Positions 14,956 to 23,673 of a stretch of 64,000 nt of DNA are shown one piece after another. Each line of letters begins with the position of its first letter. Positions within the stretch are counted from its first letter, which is position 1. The stretch lies in assembly GCA_024231955.1 (NCBI GenBank), contig JAAEPZ010000033.1:174974-238973 (forward strand), in the 5' to 3' direction. Origin of the DNA: a bacterium. Its GTDB lineage: Bacteria > Krumholzibacteriota > Krumholzibacteriia > JACNKJ01. The notes beneath the pieces are model-generated. The model was not told the DNA's origin. It did not search any database and was given only the letters and a program-made list of their open reading frames with translations. Made by a program: the position numbers and the translations under genes.

Positions 14956-16095
14956 CTACATCTCCTCGATATTGAGCCGGTAGATGATCCCCCGCTCCTC
15001 CAGCCCCTTGAGCAGGAAGTCGACGCACGCCTCGTGGCGACCCACGAACTCGGGGGGCGAAACCCCCTTCTCGGCGTAGAGACCGGCGGCGAGCATCCGC
15101 AGCGCCACGGTGGCGGTGTAGCCCGTGGTGCGGGCCATGGAGTGGACGTTGGTCGCGGGATCGTAGCGGTCGAGCAGGTCGTAGGTGTAGCGCACCCTCT
15201 TGCCGCCCCTCTCACCCTCGATGATCACCTGCATCACGGTGATGTCCACCTCGCCCGGCTTCATCTCCCACTGGGGGAACATCAGCTTGGCGGTGAGATC
15301 GATGGGCCGCACCTGCACGCCCTTCACCTCCACTGGCTCCTCGCTGAAGAGCCCCAGCTCGCGCAGCACGGCCATCTTCTCGATGTGCCCCTGGTAGCGC
15401 AGGGTCTTCTCCTTCAGGTTCGGCGCGTCGATGGTCTCGGCCAGCGTGCGCAGGCCGTCGCTGTTGAAGGCCTCCAGCGTACCGATGCCGGGGAAGTTCA
15501 GCAGTTCGGGCTCCGACAGCGCCTCGCGCACCACCAGCTTGCCGTTCTCCACGTAGCGCGCAGGCCGCGTGTACTCCTCGATGACGTCTATCGGCGAGAA
15601 TACGGCCCTGTACTCGAAGGGCCACTCGCGCACTTCGGGCAACCCGCCCACGTAGATCAGCGCGCTTTCCGTCCTGTCGAGCAGGTTGTCCACGTGGCCG
15701 ATGAGCACGTTGCTCATCCCCGGCGCCACGCCGCAATCGACGATCGCGGTGACCCCTTTCTCCTTGGCCAGGGCGTCGAGCTCCAGACAGTTCTCGGGGA
15801 AGAAGGCGATATCGACGACATTCCTGCCCGCCTCGATGATCGCCTTCAGGGTTTGATAGCCCATGAACCCCGGCACGGCGTTGAGCACCAGGTCGTGCCC
15901 GGCCACCAGCTCCCGCACCTTCGCGGTGTCGGACAGATCCGCCCGCACCGTGGTCAGCCACGGCTGCGCCGCGGACAGACTCGCCAGCGCCTCCTCGCTG
16001 ATGTCGGCGACCGTAACCTTGAACTCCTCATCCCGGGCCAGATCCGCGGCCATCGGCCCGCCAACGAGTCCCGCCCCCAATACGATTACTTTCAT
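14956..16095 (-). CDS. Saccharopine dehydrogenase family protein
   Basis: The 379-aa protein begins MKVIVLGAGLVGGPMAADLA, an NAD(P)-binding GxGxxG loop, and continues with the family segments VLNAVPGFMGYQTLKAIIEA, VDIAFFPEN and AIVDCGVAPGMSNVLIGH. It ends with the substrate-domain features RTTGYTATVALRMLAAG. This family covers saccharopine and related amino-acid dehydrogenases; the exact substrate is not certain. It is a distant paralogue of the 444-aa saccharopine dehydrogenase at 39092-40426, which has its reductase partner beside it, so this copy probably acts on something else. It stands alone between guaA and the TrmJ-like gene. Confidence 0.85.
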   Translation of the reverse strand: MKVIVLGAGLVGGPMAADLARDEEFKVTVADISEEALASLSAAQPWLTTVRADLSDTAKVRELVAGHDLVLNAVPGFMGYQTLKAIIEAGRNVVDIAFFPENCLELDALAKEKGVTAIVDCGVAPGMSNVLIGHVDNLLDRTESALIYVGGLPEVREWPFEYRAVFSPIDVIEEYTRPARYVENGKLVVREALSEPELLNFPGIGTLEAFNSDGLRTLAETIDAPNLKEKTLRYQGHIEKMAVLRELGLFSEEPVEVKGVQVRPIDLTAKLMFPQWEMKPGEVDITVMQVIIEGERGGKRVRYTYDLLDRYDPATNVHSMARTTGYTATVALRMLAAGLYAEKGVSPPEFVGRHEACVDFLLKGLEERGIIYRLNIEEM

Positions 16096-16352
16096 GATTG
16101 CTCCTGTTGCATCTGAATTTCTGGAATATGGACAGCCCCACGCCCGGTGGCGTGTGGCGAGAAAACCGGTTGATGCGGAGCGACTACAGACCGCTGAAGC
16201 GGTTCAGGTAGGTGACGGACGATGCGGTGGACCCGCAGCAATGCGCAAAGGTGAAGCTCATGATCCCGTTTCGGTTGACGATCGGAGGACCGACCGTGTT
16301 CACACGACCGAGCATAGTCCAGAATCCGATGAAGATCCAGCGGGAAAGCGGC

Positions 16353-17075
16353 TCAGTCGTCCGCGCGGCGCAGAATCCGCTCGGCCAAGGTGCGAAACAG
16401 GTAGGTCTCCAGCCGCCGCAAACGGGCGCGCTGCAGAAGCCCGCGCAGACGTCCCTGCCACTTGGCGGCCTTCTCGGCTGGGAACTCCAGCGCCTCGATC
16501 GCGCGGGCCAGATGGGCGTACATCTCCTCCAGTTCCCCGGTCGTGGCGAGGGGATCATCGTCGCCGGTCGTTGCCGGTTGCACCGGCGCGGCGCGCTGCG
16601 ACAACTCGTAGCAGACCACCATCACCGCCTGCGCCAGGTTGAGCGACACCTCGGGGCTGGCCGAGGGGATGGTCAGGATGCGGTGGCAGGGCGCGAGTTC
16701 GTCGTTGGTCAGGCCGATCCGCTCGGCGCCGAACAGAATGGCGACCCGTCCGCCGCCGCTCGGTCCGGCGAGATCGTCCGCCAGAGTGCGGGGCGTCAGC
16801 GGTTCCCCCCGCCCCAGCTCGCGGGCGCGGCGGGTGGTGGCGACGACGAAGTCGCAGTCGGCCACCGCCTCACGCACGCTGTCGGCGTGAACGGCGTCGG
16901 CGAGAATCGCCTCGCTGCGGCAGGAGACCTGGGCGGCGAGGTCGACGTCGAACGGCTCCGACGCAACCAGCACCAGGCGGGTGAAGCCGGTCACCCGCAT
17001 GGCCCGCGCCACGGCTCCGATGTTCCGCGCGTCGGAGGGGCGCACCAGCACGATCCTGATCCTGTCATCGGCCAT
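16353..17075 (-). CDS. trmJ: TrmJ-like SPOUT RNA methyltransferase
   Basis: The N-terminal 160 residues form a SpoU/TrmH-type knot: MADDRIRIVLVRPSDARNIG with the conserved N-x-GA, VVATTRRAR, GRVAILFGAERIGLTNDEL and SEVSLNLAQ-type SPEVSLNLAQAVMVVCYEL. The C-terminal helical extension (LARAIEALEFPAEKAAKWQG) matches TrmJ, which makes 2'-O-methylnucleotide at position 32 of tRNA. The start at 17075 is where family homology begins; an in-frame ATG at 17111 would add 12 residues. TrmJ rather than another SpoU member is inferred from the C-terminal part. Confidence 0.85.
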   Translation of the reverse strand: MADDRIRIVLVRPSDARNIGAVARAMRVTGFTRLVLVASEPFDVDLAAQVSCRSEAILADAVHADSVREAVADCDFVVATTRRARELGRGEPLTPRTLADDLAGPSGGGRVAILFGAERIGLTNDELAPCHRILTIPSASPEVSLNLAQAVMVVCYELSQRAAPVQPATTGDDDPLATTGELEEMYAHLARAIEALEFPAEKAAKWQGRLRGLLQRARLRRLETYLFRTLAERILRRADD

Positions 17076-17153
17076 ATTGAGCCCGCCGTCCCGTTTGAGG
17101 TTGCTGCGCATACCCGATCATAATGCCACCATCCGGAAGCCGACGGCAAAGGA

Positions 17154-17185
17154 AAACCCCGACCTGCTGCCGCGGATCGGGGTTT
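17154..17185 (-). terminator. Rho-independent terminator of the ASCH gene
   Basis: AAACCCCGA (17154-17162) and TCGGGGTTT (17177-17185) form the stem, and on the minus strand the hairpin is followed by TTTTCCTTTG. It is 20 bp beyond the stop at 17206. Confidence 0.75.
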
Positions 17186-17205
17186 CGCAAAGCTGTTGGG
17201 GGCGA

Positions 17206-17613
17206 TTAGTTGCCGCTGCCCCTGGCCTCGACAACCTCAACCAGCTCGAAGTGGAGAGCCATCAACATGAACTCGTCGGTCAGATTGAGATAGGACCACC
17301 ACTTGACGTGCACCTCCTGGAAATGCGCCAGGTCGCTGCAATTTTCGGCGAGCCACAATTTCTCGGGCACGTCGCCGAAACGCACGGGATAGACCTCGGT
17401 GACCTTGATCCGGCAACGGATCCGCCCGTCCCTGTTGAACACCTCGACGAGGTCGTTGACCTCCCAGCCGCCATCGTCATATTCCCCTTCGGGCAGGGGG
17501 TATTCGCTGGCGGGACAAACCATGGCGGTTTTCACTCCGTCGATGATCTGGCGAATCCTCTCCTCGCCATCCTCCTCGACACCACCCAACTGAATCCTTT
17601 TCAATCTATCCAT
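17206..17613 (-). CDS. ASCH domain protein
   Basis: A 135-aa soluble protein. The pattern WEVNDLVEVFNRDGRIRCRI followed by KVTEVYPVRFGDVPEKLWLAE, then a charged helix and W-SYLNLTDEF...LHFELVEVV, fits the ASCH beta-barrel related to PUA domains, thought to bind RNA or modified nucleobases; some members hydrolyse N4-acetylcytidine. The N-terminal GVKTAMVCPASEYPLPEG fits the usual K-T segment of the domain. Ribosome-site support is modest (GGAGGCAGC before the ATG). It is followed by a clear terminator and appears monocistronic. Confidence 0.7.
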   Translation of the reverse strand: MDRLKRIQLGGVEEDGEERIRQIIDGVKTAMVCPASEYPLPEGEYDDGGWEVNDLVEVFNRDGRIRCRIKVTEVYPVRFGDVPEKLWLAENCSDLAHFQEVHVKWWSYLNLTDEFMLMALHFELVEVVEARGSGN

Positions 17614-17698
17614 GCTGCCTCCTCGTTACACAAAGGATACAACACGGGGCCACTCCATTCCAACCGCAAATCTGTCCGATAAAAAGATCCATCCGGTT

Positions 17699-18700
17699 TT
17701 AATCTCCGGCGGCGGATTGCGCCCTCCAGGCTGAGATCCGCTCTCTCAGGAAGCCGGCATCCAACCAGTAGATGTCCGCGCAATTCTCCATGGCGACCTC
17801 GTCGAATTCGGCTATGGTCCAGGTTGCCTGGGGGTTGCTGCGGTCCGTCCGCTTGTGACTGACGAAGAACAGATAGCGACCGTCCGGTGACATGGTCACG
17901 AACTTCGCCTCCGGTGAGGTGAGTTGATCCACAACCTCCGGGGCCGTCCAGTTGCCGTCCCCATCCAGGATACTGAGCTTGATCCGCAGACCAGCCTGGG
18001 TAACAGCCGTGAAGAGCAGGTAGCCCTCCTCGCTGTTGACATAGGGCGCGACGGCCATCTCCGCCGAGTTGACCGCACCGGGCAACAGACGGTACTCGGG
18101 ATAGCCGCCGTTGTGCGGCTTCAGCTCGTAGATGTCGTGCTTCTCGCGATCGGGCGCCTTGAATGCGGCGTAGAGCGTTCCGTCCGCTGCGATGGTGCAG
18201 CCGCCGTTGAGGTTGAAGTCGTTGATGGGCGTATCTATCGGTTTCGCCTCCCCCCAACCGTCGCCCAATCGATCCACGGACCAGATTCGGGAACGTTTGG
18301 CGGCGGGCTCCTCCCCCGGCAGCAGCCGCTTCGTGGTGAAGTAGAGGCGCGATCCGTCCGGCGCATAGTTGGCGCCGCCGTTCCTCCCCGGCGTGAGAAA
18401 CGGCAGGGGCTGCGGCTCGCTCCACACACCTGCCTCATCACGTCGGGTCAGATAGAGCATCGAGGTTATCGTCCCGGCGGACTTGCCGTTGATCCGCAAG
18501 ATCACCTCGCGACCATCCGGCGATATTATGGGGAACATGTCATCGTGATGCTCGGTGGATGCAAAACCGGGCGCGAAGATCTCCGCGACATCCGCTGGTG
18601 GGGTCTTACCGAAGTAGTCAAAGGCGACGTCGGGCTCCGTCTCCGCACAGGAGAGGGCTTGCAGGCCCGCAAGCATCAGGATCAACATGCCGTATCTCAT
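17699..18700 (-). CDS. Secreted WD40-like (PD40) beta-propeller lipoprotein
   Basis: The 333-aa product starts with a signal sequence ending ALSCAE, a plausible lipobox with Cys18. Repeats of the PD40 type follow: FPIISPDGREVILRI, ANYAPDGSRLYFTTKR, TIAADGTLYAAFKAPD and FVTMSPDGRYLFFVSH, as in TolB-like six-bladed propellers. It would be anchored in a membrane facing the periplasm or outside. No enzyme motif is visible. Similar short propellers are found in large numbers in FCB-type candidate phyla. Confidence 0.8.
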   Translation of the reverse strand: MRYGMLILMLAGLQALSCAETEPDVAFDYFGKTPPADVAEIFAPGFASTEHHDDMFPIISPDGREVILRINGKSAGTITSMLYLTRRDEAGVWSEPQPLPFLTPGRNGGANYAPDGSRLYFTTKRLLPGEEPAAKRSRIWSVDRLGDGWGEAKPIDTPINDFNLNGGCTIAADGTLYAAFKAPDREKHDIYELKPHNGGYPEYRLLPGAVNSAEMAVAPYVNSEEGYLLFTAVTQAGLRIKLSILDGDGNWTAPEVVDQLTSPEAKFVTMSPDGRYLFFVSHKRTDRSNPQATWTIAEFDEVAMENCADIYWLDAGFLRERISAWRAQSAAGD

Positions 18701-18933
18701 AATCGCTCCTTGTCGGAAAATCCGGGTACGCCTGCATTAAATGCTCTGGCGGAAGATCTGTCATCATCGGATTTCCATGAGCGACGCGAACGTCGACATG
18801 CCGACCGTTGCCGCGATGTGCATGCAGACAGGCCGAGATTGCGGACAGGCCTATTGCGCGGTGCCCGCCTGGGGCACGGGCACCGGCAACAGGCAACCGC
18901 ACTGGTTTGAAAATATGAGATGGATCCGGGCGA

Positions 18934-20058
18934 TCACGCCCTATCCGGTTGTGGGGGGCCTCCCGCGGCCACGCGCTGGTAGTCCCGCATCAGCTCGGCG
19001 ATCAGCTCCTTGACGGACATCAGTTTTTCAACCCGGAAGGCGTTGGCGCCGGCAAAGGCGAACCCCTCGTCGAGCAGGCCGTCCCGCGCCTTGGTCAACG
19101 CCTGGGCGATGCAGTAGGGGGCCTTGCGGATATTGCAGGTGCGCAGACAACGCCAAAGGCATTTGTAGGGTTTCTTGATCCCGGCGGAGACATCCCGCAG
19201 GTAGCGATTGATGATCGCGCGCCCCGGCAGCCCGACGGGGCTGTCGATGATGCCGAGGTCATCCTCACTGCAATCGATGTAGGCCTGCTTCACGCTATCG
19301 TGAACATCGCACTCATGCGTGGCCACGAAGCGGGTGCCCATCATCACGCCTTGTGCGGACATCCCCAATATCCGATGGATGTCCTCACCCGTGTAGACGC
19401 CCCCGCCCGCGATGACGGGGATCGCCCGCCCGTAGCGCTGCTCGTAGGGCGCCACCGCCTCGATCACACCGGGCAGGATGTTCTCGAGTGCGAAGGCCGG
19501 ATCGTTGAGATCCTGTTTGCGAAACCCCTGGTGACCGCCGGCCTTGGGGCCCTCAACCACCACCGCGTCGGGCACCAGGGAAAAACTCTTTGACCAATGT
19601 TTGAAGATCAGCGATGCCGCTCTCGCCGATGAGATCTTCGGCGCAATTCTGGTATGCATGCTTCTCAGGTAATCCAGATCCATACCCTTGGGAGGCTTGA
19701 GCGGCAGACCGGCGCTGAGAAACAGAATGTCCGCGCCCTCCTCGATCGAGGCGCGGCACAGATTGTCGAAGTCGGCGAGGGCGAGCATGAGATTGATGCC
19801 GAGAATGCCGTCGGTGAGTTGACGCGTGAGCCTGATCTCGCTGCGCAGCGCCCGCATGTTCGCCGCATGGGTGTCCTTGGCCCAATCCGGATCAAGACGC
19901 CCGATGCCGGCTGCGGCGATAACGCCGATCCCGCCGGCCTCCGCAACCGATGAAGCCAACCCGGAGAGGGAGTAACCCACACCCATTCCCCCCTGAACGA
20001 TGGGGATTTTGGCGACCAGATCACCGATCCTGAGCTCCGGCATACCCGGAAGTTTCAT
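18934..20058 (-). CDS. Nitronate monooxygenase family flavoprotein
   Basis: The 374-aa protein is a TIM-barrel FMN enzyme of the nitronate monooxygenase/2-nitropropane dioxygenase family: IPIVQGGMGVGYS at the N-terminus, GINLMLAL, VVVEGPKAGGHQG and IPVIAGGGVYTGEDIHRILG with GVMMGTRFVAT, the last two forming the FMN phosphate site. Near the C-terminus is a Cys cluster (CLWRCLRTCNIRKAPYC), which marks a bacterial subgroup of unknown substrate. The ATG at 20058 follows AAGGAGATGCA. Two palindromic operators lie on its promoter (20092-20136) and match one at the TetR gene 27541-28200, so it is probably repressed by that regulator and induced by its ligand. Confidence 0.88.
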   Translation of the reverse strand: MKLPGMPELRIGDLVAKIPIVQGGMGVGYSLSGLASSVAEAGGIGVIAAAGIGRLDPDWAKDTHAANMRALRSEIRLTRQLTDGILGINLMLALADFDNLCRASIEEGADILFLSAGLPLKPPKGMDLDYLRSMHTRIAPKISSARAASLIFKHWSKSFSLVPDAVVVEGPKAGGHQGFRKQDLNDPAFALENILPGVIEAVAPYEQRYGRAIPVIAGGGVYTGEDIHRILGMSAQGVMMGTRFVATHECDVHDSVKQAYIDCSEDDLGIIDSPVGLPGRAIINRYLRDVSAGIKKPYKCLWRCLRTCNIRKAPYCIAQALTKARDGLLDEGFAFAGANAFRVEKLMSVKELIAELMRDYQRVAAGGPPQPDRA

Positions 20059-20091
20059 TGCATCTCCTTAAGCCTTGTTAAGACTTGCTCC

Positions 20092-20136
20092 ATGTTGACT
20101 GAGTCAACATAGCAAACCATGTTGACACTGTCAACA
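20092..20136 (-). promoter_or_regulatory. Promoter with two TetR operators upstream of nitronate monooxygenase
   Basis: Two copies of TGTTGAC-N3-GTCAACA occur: 20093-20109 within a 19-bp perfect palindrome (20092-20110), and 20120-20136. On the minus strand TTGACA (20134-20129) and TATGTT (20111-20106) are 17 bp apart, so one operator covers the -35 and the other the -10. The third copy in this window is at the TetR gene (27485-27501). Confidence 0.85.
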
Positions 20137-20205
20137 CAAAGCGGGAGATTTTTTTAAGGGGTCGGAAGATCGGGCTATGGACTGTGGGCTGGATTGGTGA
20201 TCGGC

Positions 20206-20523
20206 TCAGTCGATATCGCCGACAAGCGCCACGCTGAAGGGGTGGAGCTCGCCCGCGAAGACACCTCCGGCAACCGCAGGATCGTCGTCGAAAACCTGTT
20301 GCGCCGCCGTGTCCGATTCCGCCCGGAAGATGACTATGCCGAAGCTGGTGGAATCGTCATTCTGGGTGCGCCCCGCCAGAAGCACCGTTCCTGTTGCCGT
20401 GAGTCGCTGCAGATACTCGAAGTGCTCTCCCACAAGGGCAGCTTCCCGCTCTGTGGGCCCGGTCTCCAGCATGTCGGATCGTGTCGGTTTGATGCGGTAA
20501 ATGTACTGCTTGCTCGTATTCAT
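20206..20523 (-). CDS. YciI-like protein
   Basis: A 105-aa protein: YIYRIKPTRSDML, then EREAALVGEHFEYLQRLTATGTVLLAGRT, a mid segment SFGIVIFRAESDTAAQQVFDDDPAV and a C-terminal ELHPFSVAL. This is the ferredoxin-like YciI/DUF1330-type fold with the His of HFEYLQ and the D-D-P motif. Its biochemical role in bacteria is mostly unknown. GGGAGGC precedes the ATG at 20523. It lies just beyond the operator region of the neighbouring flavoprotein gene, on the same strand. Confidence 0.85.
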   Translation of the reverse strand: MNTSKQYIYRIKPTRSDMLETGPTEREAALVGEHFEYLQRLTATGTVLLAGRTQNDDSTSFGIVIFRAESDTAAQQVFDDDPAVAGGVFAGELHPFSVALVGDID

Positions 20524-20727
20524 GATGCCTCCCGGATTCACGCCATATTAACCCGATCCCATAGCCGGGCAAGAGTTCCTTCAGGGCAAATCGTAAAACG
20601 CCGCAAACGTAGAGTATCGCCGGTGAAGGCAAGCCCGATGTTGCCGCCATAAACGGGGGATGGTAGGATCCCGCTGAATTGCCGGAAAACCCCGTATAGT
20701 TGCCGAATGGATCCTGAAGGGGAACTC

Positions 20728-21774
20728 ATGCCCAAGCTCCTGATCACCGTGGACGCAGAGCCCAGCCGCTACCATGGTCGCCCCCTGCCCTACGAGATCA
20801 CCATGGAGGGTCGCCTGGATGGCGGTGTCTGGGGCGTCGATCACATCATGGATCTCAGTGAAGCGATAGGCGGCAAGGCCACATTCTTCCTGGATGTCCT
20901 CGCTCGCCGCGTCTACGAGACCGAGTTGAAGGAGACCGCCGCCCGCATAGCAGGGCGCGGCCACGATATCCAGGTGCACACCCACCCGCTCTGGGTTGGC
21001 GACCGCAACACCATGCCCGAGTATACGCGCGACGAACAGCGGGCGCTGCTGGCCGAGTGCGCGGATTGCATAGAGGAGTGGACGGGCATCCGTCCCGTGG
21101 CTCATCGCGCCGGTGATCTCGCGGTGAACGGGGATACGCTGAAGGCGCTGCAGGAGACCGGTCTGGATCTGGACAGCTCCTACGCCCCCGGTTATCCGCC
21201 CTGCGCCAATCTGGGCGACACATTCGCGGACAGTCGGGCCAGCCGCGCGGACGGCCTGATCCAGTTGCCGCTCACCTCCTTCTCGGCCGTCCGACTCGGG
21301 TCCATCGAGCGGCTGCGCCTCTTCGATTTCAACGCCGTCACCGCCACCGAGATCAGGGCGCTCCTCAAGCAGGCGCTGGCCCTGGAGCTGCCCTACGTCA
21401 TGGTGCTGCTCCACAGCTTCAGCCTGCTCCGCATGAACGCTGAGCGCACCAGCTTCCGTTTCGATCCGGACGCCGAAGCGCGCCTGCTCAGCTTCCTGGC
21501 CACGGCAAAGGATCTGGGTTTCGAACCGACGACCGTTCGGGATTATCGCCGGTCGCTGCTGGCGGAACATGGTGAGAGCGCAAATGACGGTATGGATACG
21601 CTCGCGGTGGATGGACCTGCCCCGACCCCGCCTCTGCCGGTTACCGGTCCCTGGATAACCTACCTGAGCGCGGTCGAGCGGGCGCGGTACAGTCCCAAGG
21701 CGAGACTGGTGGCCCTGGCCCCACCGGCGGCACTACTGCTCCTGATACTTGTCCTGTTGATTTTTATGAGGTAA
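20728..21774 (+). CDS. Polysaccharide deacetylase-like protein with C-terminal membrane tail
   Basis: 348 residues. The NodB-type barrel starts PKLLITVDAEPSRYHG (metal-binding Asp), followed by ATFFLDVLA, HDIQVHTHPLW (metal His pair) and PVAHRAGDLAVN. The last 25 residues (LVALAPPAALLLLILVLLIF) are a single membrane helix, and there is no N-terminal signal, so it looks tail-anchored with a cytoplasmic enzyme. AAGGGGAACTC precedes the ATG at 20728. It converges with a glycosyltransferase gene, which suggests surface glycan metabolism. Substrate unknown. Confidence 0.82.
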   Translation: MPKLLITVDAEPSRYHGRPLPYEITMEGRLDGGVWGVDHIMDLSEAIGGKATFFLDVLARRVYETELKETAARIAGRGHDIQVHTHPLWVGDRNTMPEYTRDEQRALLAECADCIEEWTGIRPVAHRAGDLAVNGDTLKALQETGLDLDSSYAPGYPPCANLGDTFADSRASRADGLIQLPLTSFSAVRLGSIERLRLFDFNAVTATEIRALLKQALALELPYVMVLLHSFSLLRMNAERTSFRFDPDAEARLLSFLATAKDLGFEPTTVRDYRRSLLAEHGESANDGMDTLAVDGPAPTPPLPVTGPWITYLSAVERARYSPKARLVALAPPAALLLLILVLLIFMR

Positions 21775-21787
21775 TCGGATCGGCCGG

Positions 21788-22984
21788 CTACTTGATCACG
21801 CTGGGAAGCAGACCGAGAAGCTGCTTCACCTTGTGTTTCCAGGTGTTGTCGGCAACGCAGTCGCTGAGCCTGCGACGGCTGCCGTCGTCCAGCGGATTTG
21901 CACACACCTTGTCTATGCTCCCGGTGAAAGCCTCGTAACTGTCGGCGACCTCCACCCCGGGCAGATCATCAGCCAGGCTGCTCACTTCGGGCAGGGCCGA
22001 TGAGACCACCGGGCAACCGGCGGCGATCATCTCACGCAGCTTGATGGGATTCACCGAAAGGGTGAGATCGTTGAGCAGAAACGGGATCAACCCCACGTCG
22101 AAATGGGCCAGGTAGGCGGGTAGCGACGCAAAGGGTCTGGGACCCATGACATGGATGTTGGGTTCGGCGGTGAGATTGGATACATCCACATCGGACCCGC
22201 CGATCAGCACCAGTTGATCATCGGGATTGGCGCGGGCCACATGGATGAGCAGCTTCTGATCCACCCAACCGCCCAGCAGTCCGATGAAGCCGAATATGCG
22301 TCCGCCCAGCGGCAGGTCCGCCGGACGATTCTGTCCATCAAGACTCGTGGCAAAGTGTTTGTAGCTCACGCCGTGCAGCACCATGTGGGTGTTGTCGTTG
22401 TAGCGCAGGGAGCGTCGCTGCAACTCGGCGGAGGTGGTGATCACCAGATCGGCGCTCCGGCAGCAGAGCTCGTCGAGTCGCGACATGAGACCGGCGTCGT
22501 AGGTATCGAAGGCATCCCAGCGATCAACGCAGTAGTAGAGTTTGTACCAGGGCCATCTGGCCTGAAAACTCGGCACCATGGGGAGAAAATTGATGAACGT
22601 CGGCTTCGAGAAACCCAGCCGTCGACAGGCCAGAAGCGCCCCACGCAGATAGATCTGGGCGTTGAGCTTGCGGATCAGTGTGCTTTTCGGAAAGGGGAGG
22701 ATCAGGGGGGCGATGACCCAGATCCGCTCATCGACAGGTTGAATGCCGCTCATCGCCTGACCGATTTTCTTGGCGATGCGGGAGCGATCATGACGGACGC
22801 CCAGGCTCGGAGTCCGCATGCCGGCGCCATTGACCCAGAGAACCCGGTGACCGGCGTGCGCCAACTCACGAGCAACATGATGTTTACTCGTGGGATTTTG
22901 CAGGCCATCCTGCCAGGCATTCGCCAATATCACAAAATCCAATGGCACTCCCTGTGCGCTGGTCCGGGCGAAAAACAGAACCAC
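21788..22984 (-). CDS. GT-B glycosyltransferase (family 1/4-like)
   Basis: About 398 residues. The N-terminal half has LDFVILANAWQDG, TSKHHVARELAHAGHRVLWVN and a middle segment LYYCVDRWDAF, as in the GT-B enzymes close to WsaF/TuaH-type transferases. The donor half has IFGFIGLLGGWVDQKLLIHVA, LVLIGGSD, NIHVMGPRPFASLPAYLAHFDVGLIPF, and LREMIAAGCPVVSSALPE, the usual nucleotide-sugar site with the late Glu. The start is uncertain: GTG 22984 opens the frame, but a TTG or GTG about 15-18 codons later, behind AGGGAG, fits homology better. Confidence 0.88.
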   Translation of the reverse strand: MVLFFARTSAQGVPLDFVILANAWQDGLQNPTSKHHVARELAHAGHRVLWVNGAGMRTPSLGVRHDRSRIAKKIGQAMSGIQPVDERIWVIAPLILPFPKSTLIRKLNAQIYLRGALLACRRLGFSKPTFINFLPMVPSFQARWPWYKLYYCVDRWDAFDTYDAGLMSRLDELCCRSADLVITTSAELQRRSLRYNDNTHMVLHGVSYKHFATSLDGQNRPADLPLGGRIFGFIGLLGGWVDQKLLIHVARANPDDQLVLIGGSDVDVSNLTAEPNIHVMGPRPFASLPAYLAHFDVGLIPFLLNDLTLSVNPIKLREMIAAGCPVVSSALPEVSSLADDLPGVEVADSYEAFTGSIDKVCANPLDDGSRRRLSDCVADNTWKHKVKQLLGLLPSVIK

Positions 22985-23673
22985 TTCATGGTCGATTACC
23001 GATTGAGGTGACCTTGAGTAGATCCTGGGGATCGCTCAAGGTGACAAGATGGGCAAGATATATGCCTACCTTGGATTACCCCACATTCAGATCCTGTTAA
23101 CTGTTCGTGAATTCCACACATCACCCGTATACCAATCGCAACAGTCGCAGCAAGGCCCATAAACCTCCGCAACCCATATCACACAAAAGAGATACACGTC
23201 CAGTCATTGTCGAGACATCAGGTCGGAACCTGGCTGACAGATATCGCCACACCCGCTATTACCCGCTGCAATTCAACTATACCTGACACAAAAGCAGTGT
23301 TGCAGGCCTGGCGCATCGAGCTGTCGGGATTGTCTCAACATCCTGAAATGACTTGAGATTTGGTGTCTGTTTCAATGCCCCCATCTCGCGCACCATACCA
23401 TGAAACCGGATGGTGCAAAGCATATAGATCATTTCAAGAGTAGCACATGGCCGCGGGGGGGGTCAATTCCACCACATAGTGGACTCTCCTTCCTGCCTGG
23501 ACAGGAATGTCATGGTATTCACCCCAGCGGCAATGCCCGGCGTCGGAGGATCTTGTCGGATTGGAATCGCCCCGAACGGACGACAGCCTTTGTTGACGCT
23601 TTTCAAACGCGGGTGTAGGATTCCGAAGTCGATGAGCCGTATCTGATGAGTGTTACTCACTGAGGAGAATACA
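22985..23673. other. Gene-free interval, 689 bp
   Basis: No coding frame with a ribosome site, no strong hairpin and no repeat was seen. Base composition is more AT-rich than flanking genes. It separates the glycosyltransferase start from the LVIVD protein start, so it should hold divergent promoters, but I could not place them. Confidence 0.5.

Noticed and set aside
16184..16352. Minus-strand frame downstream of the TrmJ-like gene
   Set aside because: It is the extension of an out-of-phase frame through the methyltransferase gene, without a ribosome site or motif.
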